A stretch of DNA of 14,926 nucleotides from CAYLNH01 sp964384625 (GTDB taxonomy: Bacteria; Verrucomicrobiota; Lentisphaeria; JABSQK01): positions 1 to 14,926 of the forward strand of contig CAYLNH010000173.1 in assembly GCA_964384625.1 (NCBI GenBank), given 5' to 3'. Of this stretch, positions 1 to 5,969 are shown piece after piece. Position numbers and translations under genes: made by a program. Below the pieces are notes generated by a model, which was given only the letters and a program-made list of their open reading frames with translations, ran no database searches and was not told the origin of the DNA. The first letter of the stretch is position 1, and each line of letters opens with the position of its first letter.

Positions 1-13
1 CAAACGGAAAAGC

Positions 14-111
14 GGCGCGGAGGCTTGACGTTGCACTGCGCTGGGGGCACAAGCAAGATGCTTGTGATACAAGCGGAAAAGCGGCAGGCACAAGCAAGAT
101 GCTTGTGATAC
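14..111. repeat. Palindromic dispersed repeat, two hairpin units
   Basis: A perfect hairpin with 8-nt arms CACAAGCA and TGCTTGTG around an AGA loop occurs at 48-66 and again at 89-107. The two lie in a 25-nt direct repeat (46-70 and 87-111) with a 41-nt period. The spacer also repeats an AAGCGGAAAAGCGGC-like segment (near 1-16 and 70-85). A second pairing is possible, since GCTTGT at 60-65 can pair with ACAAGC at 69-74, so the arms alternate. The left 42 nt (14-55) match 9319-9360 at 40 of 42 positions, which makes this a dispersed family. No transposase is nearby. Confidence 0.85.
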
Positions 112-488
112 GAGGAGGTGGAGAGGCGGCGTGAAATGGCGAGGGAGAGGCATCAGGACTGTTTGAAGCAGTGGCTCTGAGTGCGCTGAAACGGGGAGAA
201 CGGGCGGTTCTTCGGGACAATCCGGGCAGTTGCCTTGCATCGGCAAGGGGCATGGGTACTGTAGGCGGCAATGTCGGGCCGGAACGATGGCGTTGTCGGA
301 ACTGCTCCGCCCTGCATTCAGGATTCCTCCCATGTCGGGGAGCTCCTGTGTCGTACAACCAGCCCGCCGACCGCGGGCGCTGTCGGGAGAAAACGGAATG
401 GCAATGTCAAGCACTGCGCTCCTGCCGTGCCCGGATTCCCTCCCGGTTGCCTGTCTACTACTTCATCCAATCTGGGAGGACTCCACCC
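112..488. other. Non-coding region upstream of carB
   Basis: No credible gene was seen here. The reading frame of carB stays open upstream to about 171, but the predicted residues show no resemblance to any carbamoyl-phosphate synthetase and precede the strong ribosome binding site at 474-480. A small GC-rich hairpin (GCCCGC at 362-367, GCGGGC at 373-378) has no T-tract and is not an obvious terminator. No convincing promoter or pyrimidine attenuator was recognised. No carA is present in the visible upstream DNA. Confidence 0.6.
474..480 (+). promoter_or_regulatory. Ribosome binding site of carB
   Basis: GGGAGGA lies 8 nt before the GTG at 489. It decides the start among many in-frame options and agrees with the usual CarB N-terminus. 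Confidence 0.85.
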
Positions 489-3400
489 GTGCCCAAAATC
501 GCGGACATCGACAAAGTCATGATCATTGGTTCCGGTCCGATCGTAATCGGTCAGGCCGGCGAGTTCGACTATTCCGGCACGCAGGCGTGCAAGGCCCTGC
601 GGCAGCTCGGCTACAAGATTGTTCTGGTCAATTCCAATCCGGCCACGATCATGACCGACCCGGTCATGGCCGACGCCACCTACATCGAGCCGCTGAACTT
701 CGAGCGCATGGTCGAGATCATCGAGAAGGAACGGCCCGACGCGGTGCTGCCGAATCTCGGCGGTCAGACCGGTCTGAATCTGACGTCCGAGCTGCACGCG
801 AAGGGGGTCCTGGAGAAGTACGGCGTACGCGTCATCGGCGTCCAGGTGGACGCCATCGAGCGCGGCGAGGACCGGACGGCGTTCAAGAACACGATGGACT
901 CGCTGGGCATCGAGATGTGCCGCAGCAAGGCGGTCAACAGCGTCGCGGAAGCCGAAAAGGTCGCGGCGGAGCTGGGCTATCCCGTGGTCATCCGGCCGGC
1001 CTACACGATGGGCGGCACCGGGGGCGGCCATGTCTACAACGTGGATGAACTCCGGGTGGTCGCGGCGCGCGGCATCCAGGTGAGCCTGGTCGATCAGATT
1101 CTGGTGGAGGAATCGGTTCTCGGCTGGGAGGAGCTCGAACTGGAAGTCGTGCGCGACGCCAAGAACCAGCTGATCACGGTGTGTTTCATCGAGAACGTCG
1201 ACGCCATGGGCGTGCATACCGGCGACAGCTACTGCACGGCGCCGATGCTGACGATCAGCCAGGAACTCCAGGACCGCCTGCAGAAATACTCCTACGACAT
1301 CGTGAAGGCGATCGAGGTGATCGGCGGCACGAACGTGCAGTGGGCACACGACCCGGAGACCGACCGCGTGGTGGTGATCGAGATCAACCCGCGGACGTCG
1401 CGGTCGTCGGCGCTGGCGTCGAAAGCGACGGGCTTCCCGATCGCGCTGGTGTCGTCGATGCTGGCCGGCGGCATGACGATGGACGAGATCCCGTATTGGC
1501 GCGACGGCACGCTGGAGAAGTACACGCCGTCCGGCGACTATGTGGTGGTGAAGTTCGCCCGCTGGGCGTTTGAGAAGTTCAAGGGCGTCGAGGACAAGCT
1601 CGGCACGCAGATGCGGGCCGTCGGCGAGGTGATGAGCATCGGCAAGCACTACAAAGAAGCCTTTCTGAAGGCGATCCGTTCGCTGGAGAACGGCCGCAGC
1701 GGCTTGGGCTTCGCGAAGGACTTCAACCAGAAGCCGCTGCCGGAGCTGATGGCGCTGCTGGCGGAACCGTCGAGCGAGCGCCAGTTCATCATGTACGAAG
1801 CCCTCCGCCGGGGCGCGTCGCTCGAGGAGCTGCACAAGCTGACGCACATCAAGCATTGGTTCCTGGAACAGATGAAGGAACTGGTGGAGCTTGAGGAGGA
1901 GATCCTCGCGACCAAAGGCGAGGACCTCCCGGACGAGCTGCTGGAGCGGGCGAAGAAGGACGGGTTTGCCGACCGCTATCTGGCGCAGCTGCTGGATGTC
2001 GACGAAGCCGCGATCCGCGAGCAGCGCAAGGCAATGGGGCTGGTCGAAGGCTGGGAGCCGGTGCCGGTCAGCGGCGTCGAGGACGCGGCCTATTACTTCT
2101 CGACCTACAACGCGCCGAACCAGTTGGAGCAGGCAAAAGGCAAACGCAAGATCATGATCCTCGGCGGCGGCCCCTACCGCATCGGCCAGGGGATCGAGTT
2201 CGACTACTGCTGCTGCCATGCGTCGTTCGCGCTGAAGGACAACGGCATCCAGAGCATCATCGTCAACTGCAATCCGGAGACGGTGTCGACGGACTTCGAC
2301 ACGTCGGACCGGCTGTACTTCGAGCCGTTGACGGTGGAGGACGTGCTGAGCATCTACGAGTTCGAGCAGCCGGAAGGCATCATCGTCCAGTTCGGCGGGC
2401 AGACGCCGCTGAACCTCGCGAACGAACTGCAGGACGCCGGCTGTACGATTCTGGGGACGACGCCGGACAAGATCGACCTGGCCGAGGACCGCGACCGGTT
2501 CCGTCAGATCATGACCAATCTCGGCATTCCGCAGCCGGAGTCCGACATGGCCAGCAACCTCGAGGACGCGCTGAAAGCGGCCGACCGCATCGGCTACCCG
2601 CTGATGCTGCGGCCGTCGTATGTCCTGGGCGGGCGCGGCATGGAAGTGGTGCACGACGAAGACATGCTGCGCGAGTACGTCGCCGCCGCGGTCGGCGTCA
2701 CGCCGGAACGCCCGATCCTGATCGACAAGTTCCTCGAGAATGCGATCGAGGCCGAGGCCGACGCGATCGCCGACGGCACCGACGCCTTTGTGCCGTCGGT
2801 GATGGAGCATATCGAGCTTGCCGGGGTTCACTCCGGCGATTCGGCCTGCGTGATTCCGCCGGTGAGCATTCCGGAGAAGCACCTGGAAACGATCCGCGAA
2901 TACACGCGGAAGATCGCGATCGAGTTCGAAGTGGTCGGGTTGATGAACATCCAGTACGCCATCTGCGGCGACAATGTGTATATCCTGGAAGCGAATCCGC
3001 GCGCGTCGCGCACGGTGCCGCTGGTGTCGAAGGTCTGTGGTTTGTCCATGGCGCGCGTGGCGACGGAGATCCTGCTGGGCAAGAAGCTCAGCGACTTCGA
3101 CCTGGCGGCCAGGGAGATCCCGCACTACGGCGTCAAGGAAGCCGTGTTCCCGTTCAACATGTTCCAGGAAGTCGACCCCTTGCTGGGGCCGGAGATGCGC
3201 TCCACCGGCGAGGTCCTCGGTCTGGCCGAGACGCCGGGGCTGGCGTTCTACAAAGCGCAGGAAGCGACCAAGACCATGCTGCCGACTGAGGGCACGGTGC
3301 TGATGTCCGTCAGCGAACGTGAACGCGACGGGCTGCCGGAAGTGGCGCAGGCGTTTGTCGACGCGGGCTTCAAGATCGTCGCGACCGACGGCACGCAGGA

Positions 3401-3692
3401 GTTCCTGGCGGCCAACGGCATCGCGGCGGACTCGATCAGGAAGCTGCACCAGGGCCGGCCGAACATTGTCGATGCGATCGCCAACGGCGAGATCCAACTG
3501 GTGGTCAACACGCCGATCGGCAAGTTGAGCAAGAACGACGACTCCTATCTGCGGAAGGAAGCCATCCGCCATTGCGTGCCGTATGTGACGACGGTGGCGG
3601 CGGCCAAGGCAACGGCCAACGGCATTGCCGCGTACAAGGCGGCATCCGGCCAGATGAAGTCGCTGCACCAGCGTCATGCCGACATCGGCTGA
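489..3692 (+). CDS. carB: Carbamoyl-phosphate synthase large subunit
   Basis: This gene encodes the large, ammonia-using subunit of carbamoyl-phosphate synthetase, which makes carbamoyl phosphate from bicarbonate, ammonia and two ATP for pyrimidine and arginine synthesis in the cytoplasm. The product is 1067 residues, close to the usual ~1070. It shows the two homologous ATP-grasp halves. The first begins with a GSGPIVIGQAGEFDYSGTQA segment near residue 14. The second begins near residue 551 with GGGPYRIGQGIEFDYCC and the VNCNPETVSTD block. The last ~130 residues form the allosteric MGS-like domain, including GRPNIVDAIANGEI and VVNTPIG. The GTG start is chosen for its strong GGGAGGA site. carA, often adjacent, is not in the 488 bp upstream. 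Transcription probably stops at the hairpin at 3714-3761. The gene is intact and the identification is secure. Confidence 0.98.
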   Translation: MPKIADIDKVMIIGSGPIVIGQAGEFDYSGTQACKALRQLGYKIVLVNSNPATIMTDPVMADATYIEPLNFERMVEIIEKERPDAVLPNLGGQTGLNLTSELHAKGVLEKYGVRVIGVQVDAIERGEDRTAFKNTMDSLGIEMCRSKAVNSVAEAEKVAAELGYPVVIRPAYTMGGTGGGHVYNVDELRVVAARGIQVSLVDQILVEESVLGWEELELEVVRDAKNQLITVCFIENVDAMGVHTGDSYCTAPMLTISQELQDRLQKYSYDIVKAIEVIGGTNVQWAHDPETDRVVVIEINPRTSRSSALASKATGFPIALVSSMLAGGMTMDEIPYWRDGTLEKYTPSGDYVVVKFARWAFEKFKGVEDKLGTQMRAVGEVMSIGKHYKEAFLKAIRSLENGRSGLGFAKDFNQKPLPELMALLAEPSSERQFIMYEALRRGASLEELHKLTHIKHWFLEQMKELVELEEEILATKGEDLPDELLERAKKDGFADRYLAQLLDVDEAAIREQRKAMGLVEGWEPVPVSGVEDAAYYFSTYNAPNQLEQAKGKRKIMILGGGPYRIGQGIEFDYCCCHASFALKDNGIQSIIVNCNPETVSTDFDTSDRLYFEPLTVEDVLSIYEFEQPEGIIVQFGGQTPLNLANELQDAGCTILGTTPDKIDLAEDRDRFRQIMTNLGIPQPESDMASNLEDALKAADRIGYPLMLRPSYVLGGRGMEVVHDEDMLREYVAAAVGVTPERPILIDKFLENAIEAEADAIADGTDAFVPSVMEHIELAGVHSGDSACVIPPVSIPEKHLETIREYTRKIAIEFEVVGLMNIQYAICGDNVYILEANPRASRTVPLVSKVCGLSMARVATEILLGKKLSDFDLAAREIPHYGVKEAVFPFNMFQEVDPLLGPEMRSTGEVLGLAETPGLAFYKAQEATKTMLPTEGTVLMSVSERERDGLPEVAQAFVDAGFKIVATDGTQEFLAANGIAADSIRKLHQGRPNIVDAIANGEIQLVVNTPIGKLSKNDDSYLRKEAIRHCVPYVTTVAAAKATANGIAAYKAASGQMKSLHQRHADIG

Positions 3693-3713
3693 CCCCGCAG
3701 CGGACTGAAGCTC

Positions 3714-3761
3714 AACGGCTGCCCGTCCCCCCGCGGCGGGCAGCCGTTTTCATTTTTTTTT
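3714..3761 (+). terminator. Intrinsic terminator of carB
   Basis: A perfect 12-bp stem (AACGGCTGCCCG at 3714-3725, CGGGCAGCCGTT at 3737-3748) encloses an 11-nt GC-rich loop. It is followed by a T-rich run interrupted once (TTTTCATTTTTTTTT) to 3761, and starts 21 nt after the carB stop. There is no matching U-tract on the other strand, so it serves carB only. Confidence 0.93.
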
Positions 3762-3770
3762 GCGGTGTGT

Positions 3771-3897
3771 CAGTGACGACGCGATACAGCCGCCGGCCGT
3801 CGGGACGGTGCCGACGGACGCCGTGTTTCGCATCTCGAGTCTCGTGTCTCGCAAAGGAAGGGACGGGGCAGTCACGACGCGATCCAGCCGCCGGCCG
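3771..3897. repeat. 29-nt direct repeat pair
   Basis: Positions 3771-3799 and 3869-3897 match at 27 of 29 positions (core ACGACGCGAT then CAGCCGCCGGCCG), with a 98-nt spacing. A partial third copy of 15 exact bases, GATCCAGCCGCCGGC, is at 5229-5243 (same as 3881-3895). So the ends of the spaces around era and the RAM gene share sequence. The function is unknown. Confidence 0.7.
3826..3853. repeat. Tandem 7-nt array
   Basis: Four consecutive 7-nt units, TTTCGCA, TCTCGAG, TCTCGTG and TCTCGCA, lie between the two 29-nt direct repeats. It is a short degenerate array with no coding role. Confidence 0.65.
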
Positions 3898-3911
3898 GCC
3901 CGGACGGGGGA

Positions 3912-4847
3912 TCAGCGGAGGCCGTGGTCTTTGAGGAAGGCTTTGCGGTTGCGCCAGTCCTTGGAAACCTTGACGTGGAGTTCGACGTCGACGCGGATCT
4001 CGTCGTCCAGCAGGTCGGCGATGCGGCCGGCGGCGTCTTTGCTGATGCCGCGGATCATCTTGCCGCCCTTGCCGACGACAATGCCTTTCTGCGATGCCGC
4101 TTCGACGTGGACAGTGGCTTTCACCCGCAGTCTGTCGCCGCGCTCCTTCCATTCGTCGACTTCGACGAAACAGGAGTGCGGGATTTCCTCACGCAGCAGT
4201 TCCAGCAGGGATTCGCGGATCATCTCGGCGCCGAGATCACGGAGATAGACGTCGGTCATCTGATCGGCCTCGTAGAAGAACGGGCCATCCGGCAGACGCT
4301 GCCGGACGTCGTCGAGGATCGGGTCCAGGGTAGCCGGGTCGGTGGCGACGATGTTGTAGTGGGGGGTGTCCGCACCGAGATATTCGCGATAGGCGGCTTC
4401 CATCTCGGCCCGAGCCGTCGGCTTGGTCAGGTCGGTTTTGTTCAGCAGGAGGAAGGTCGGCTTGCCGGCGTTGGCGACGCGTTCGGCGACGAGCTTGTCC
4501 TCCTCGCCGGGCGGCCGGGTCGGGTCGGCCAGGCAGAGGATGACATCGACATCATCGAGGCCCTGCATGACGGACCGCAGCATGGCCTTGCCCAGTTCGT
4601 TGCGGCCGCGATGGGCGCCGGGGGTGTCGACGAAGATGATCTGGCTGGATTCGTCCGACAAGACGCCGATGCAGTTGCGCCGGGTCGTCTGCGGCTTGAT
4701 CGAGACCGCGGCCAGGTGGTAGTCGAGCACGGCGTTGAGAAACGTGGACTTGCCGACATTGGGCCGGCCGACAAGGGCGACGTAGCCCACTTTGCCCTTG
4801 GGCCAGTTCCTGATCTTCTCCAGGTCGATGTCGCCGATGTCGCTCAC
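3912..4847 (-). CDS. era: GTPase Era, 30S assembly factor
   Basis: This is an essential GTPase that binds 16S rRNA near its 3' end during small-subunit maturation. The 311-residue product (family usually ~300) shows the P-loop GRPNVGKST at 27-35, a switch region with QTTRR at 53-57, DTPG at 74-77 and NKTD at 136-139. A C-terminal KH domain carries GKGGKMIRGI at 259-268. The G5 region, normally an SAL-type motif, reads VATDPATLDPI and is degenerate. The chosen GTG start gives a ~20-residue lead before the G domain. AAGGAG lies about 14 nt upstream, which is a long spacing, so a slightly different start is possible. The stand-alone RAM-domain gene lies 52 nt upstream on the same strand, suggesting an operon. 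There is no obvious terminator downstream. The family assignment is secure. Confidence 0.96.
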   Translation of the reverse strand: MSDIGDIDLEKIRNWPKGKVGYVALVGRPNVGKSTFLNAVLDYHLAAVSIKPQTTRRNCIGVLSDESSQIIFVDTPGAHRGRNELGKAMLRSVMQGLDDVDVILCLADPTRPPGEEDKLVAERVANAGKPTFLLLNKTDLTKPTARAEMEAAYREYLGADTPHYNIVATDPATLDPILDDVRQRLPDGPFFYEADQMTDVYLRDLGAEMIRESLLELLREEIPHSCFVEVDEWKERGDRLRVKATVHVEAASQKGIVVGKGGKMIRGISKDAAGRIADLLDDEIRVDVELHVKVSKDWRNRKAFLKDHGLR

Positions 4848-4899
4848 TGAAAGGAATTCCGCTCCTTGAACCGCCCGGCGGATCCGGGTGTCGATCGCG

Positions 4900-5193
4900 T
4901 CAAACGCTGAAGAGTTTGGCCAGATCGAACTTGGAATAAACGTCCATCGCGAACAGCGTCTTGGTATGGCGGACGCCCTTCATGTGCAGCAGTTTCTCGG
5001 TGACGACCTTGGTCAGCGTCGAGTTATCCTTGACGCGGACGACGCAGATCATGTCGTATTCCCCGGCCACCGGGTATACTTCGGTTACTCCCTTTACCTT
5101 TACCAGCCGTTCGGCCAGCCCCTTGACGTCTTTGCCGTCCATATTAATGAGGACGAAGGCATTGACGATCTCTACGTTTTTTCCCGGACTCAC
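4900..5193 (-). CDS. Stand-alone Lrp/AsnC RAM-domain protein
   Basis: This 97-residue protein matches the ligand-binding and oligomerisation (RAM) domain of Lrp/AsnC regulators, with a beta-alpha-beta pattern. It begins with NAFVLINMDG (11-20) and continues with the hallmark stretch VKGVTEVYPVAGEYDMICVV (33-52). There is no helix-turn-helix in the product, and the frame upstream of the GTG contains none, so it is not a simple truncated regulator. Family members of this kind form oligomers that bind small molecules, often amino acids, without binding DNA themselves. The GTG start has an excellent AAAGGAGG site four nucleotides upstream. era follows after 52 nt and is probably co-transcribed. 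The ligand and partner cannot be told from sequence. Confidence 0.88.
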   Translation of the reverse strand: MSPGKNVEIVNAFVLINMDGKDVKGLAERLVKVKGVTEVYPVAGEYDMICVVRVKDNSTLTKVVTEKLLHMKGVRHTKTLFAMDVYSKFDLAKLFSV

Positions 5194-5197
5194 AGGA

Positions 5198-5205
5198 CCT
5201 CCTTT
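5198..5205 (-). promoter_or_regulatory. Ribosome binding site of RAM-domain gene
   Basis: AAAGGAGG on the minus strand, four nt before the GTG at 5193, is a near-consensus site that fixes the start and rules out the longer in-frame reading from 5397. Confidence 0.85.
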
Positions 5206-5529
5206 CGAGTTAAATGAGACGCATCGATGATCCAGCCGCCGGCGGCGTGTACCGGCCGGCGCCGACAATGGAAGCAACGAAACCAACAGCCCGATCTCGC
5301 TGTACCGCACGTGGCGTCCACGCGTTGGCGAACAGTAACGCCTCCGGCCCGACTTGTCACGCGGCGGCGCCCGGGAATTTGCCGAATGCACGTCCAATTC
5401 CGGGGCGCCGGGGAGAAGTGCACACCCCGTCGCGGCGGCATTACCGCGGGGAGGTAAGCCCTCGTCGGCTGCCCCCTTGCCTTCGGCATAGCAGTTCCGT
5501 GCCCTCTTCAGCGCCGAAGCCAGGATGAC

Positions 5530-5561
5530 GGAATGGTGGAATAATGGAAGAATGGAATGAT
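5530..5561. repeat. Tandem 8-nt array, GGAATRAT type
   Basis: Four consecutive 8-nt units read GGAATGGT, GGAATAAT, GGAAGAAT and GGAATGAT. A related TTCCAACATTCC-like stretch in the opposite orientation is at about 5648-5664, so the ~90 bp between has TGGAA-type motifs facing each other. Confidence 0.7.
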
Positions 5562-5702
5562 GAGTTTGAACTCAGAAAACGGAAAACGGATTCCGGCGCC
5601 TGCCGAAAAGCATTTTCGACGGCCATCGCCTCCCGGTCCGGCAGTACTCCAACATTCCAACACTCCTGGACGCCGCGGGAGCAATGACCAATGACGATGT
5701 TC

Positions 5703-5790
5703 CCGACAGAAGTCAGGGAGGCGCGGTCGAGACGACCGCGACCACGCTCGGAAGCAGATCGTCTGCGACGGTCCGCAGGACTTCTGTCGG
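5703..5790. repeat. Nested inverted repeat, multi-branch hairpin
   Basis: A perfect 12-bp outer stem (CCGACAGAAGTC at 5703-5714, GACTTCTGTCGG at 5779-5790) encloses two more hairpins. The first is CGCGGTCG-AGA-CGACCGCG at 5722-5740 and the second is GCAGA-TCG-TCTGC at 5754-5766. Either strand could fold into a three-way branched structure. There is no T-tract, so it is not a standard terminator. It could be a REP-like mobile element remnant or a structured RNA. Confidence 0.8.
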
Positions 5791-5805
5791 TGGTATCATC
5801 CAAGT

Positions 5806-5835
5806 ACCGCAGGTTCCCAACCTCTTGAAAGTCGG
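5806..5835. repeat. 30-nt dispersed repeat, copy 1
   Basis: This copy matches the reverse complement of 14897-14926 at 29 of 30 positions. The core contains a small palindrome, AGGTT-CCC-AACCT. The other copy is at the very edge of the window and may extend beyond it. Confidence 0.85.
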
Positions 5836-5891
5836 CAAGGGATGCTGAGGAGGCCGGCAGACCAAGGCTTCCCCCGGGAGCCGTCTTTGGT

Positions 5892-5920
5892 TTGACAAAC
5901 ACCGCCCGCAAGGGTATTTT
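5892..5920 (+). promoter_or_regulatory. Sigma70-type promoter of the 907-residue gene
   Basis: TTGACA (5892-5897) and TATTTT (5915-5920) are separated by exactly 17 nt. The predicted transcript would start near 5927, giving a ~43-nt AT-rich leader before the ATG at 5970. It is the best promoter match in the window. Confidence 0.72.
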
Positions 5921-5969
5921 TCCTGCTCCGCTAGTTATTCATTATAAACAGTTTATGAGGGTCGGAGAA

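Larger units (their letters stand above)
5206..5891. other. Repeat-rich intergenic region
   Basis: No credible gene was seen. The open frames here are arginine- and proline-rich and cross the repeats. The region holds, in order, the partial 15-nt repeat at 5229-5243, an 8-nt tandem array (5530-5561), a palindrome TGAGTT-TG-AACTCA (5561-5574), a hairpin CGAAAA-GCA-TTTTCG (5604-5618), a long nested inverted repeat (5703-5790) and a 30-nt repeat (5806-5835). The leftward promoter of the RAM-era genes should lie here. A weak candidate on the minus strand has GTGACA followed about 17 nt later by TACTGT (within roughly 5330-5360), and I do not trust it. Confidence 0.6.

Noticed and set aside
48..111. 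CRISPR-like array from the repeated palindromes
   Set aside because: There are only two units, the spacer is itself part of the repeat, and no cas genes are nearby.
235..262. Promoter-like TTGCAT and TACTGT upstream of carB
   Set aside because: It has only partial matches to both boxes with 16-nt spacing, which is not enough to call in this DNA.
171..488. N-terminal extension of carB
   Set aside because: The residues have no family similarity, and the strong ribosome binding site at 474-480 points to the GTG at 489.
318..3677. Very long open frame on the minus strand opposite carB
   Set aside because: It is rich in Arg, His and Asp with no recognisable domain and mirrors the codon pattern of carB. 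This is typical of antisense frames in high-GC genes.
3924..4850. Plus-strand frame opposite era
   Set aside because: It is a shadow of era, whose minus-strand product carries all GTPase and KH motifs.
5214..5528. 104-codon plus-strand frame after the RAM gene
   Set aside because: It is Arg/Pro-rich low-complexity sequence without a ribosome binding site or any recognisable domain.
5441..5911. 156-codon minus-strand frame in the repeat-rich gap
   Set aside because: Its sequence is made of the 8-nt array, hairpins and the nested inverted repeat. There is no ribosome binding site and no family resemblance.
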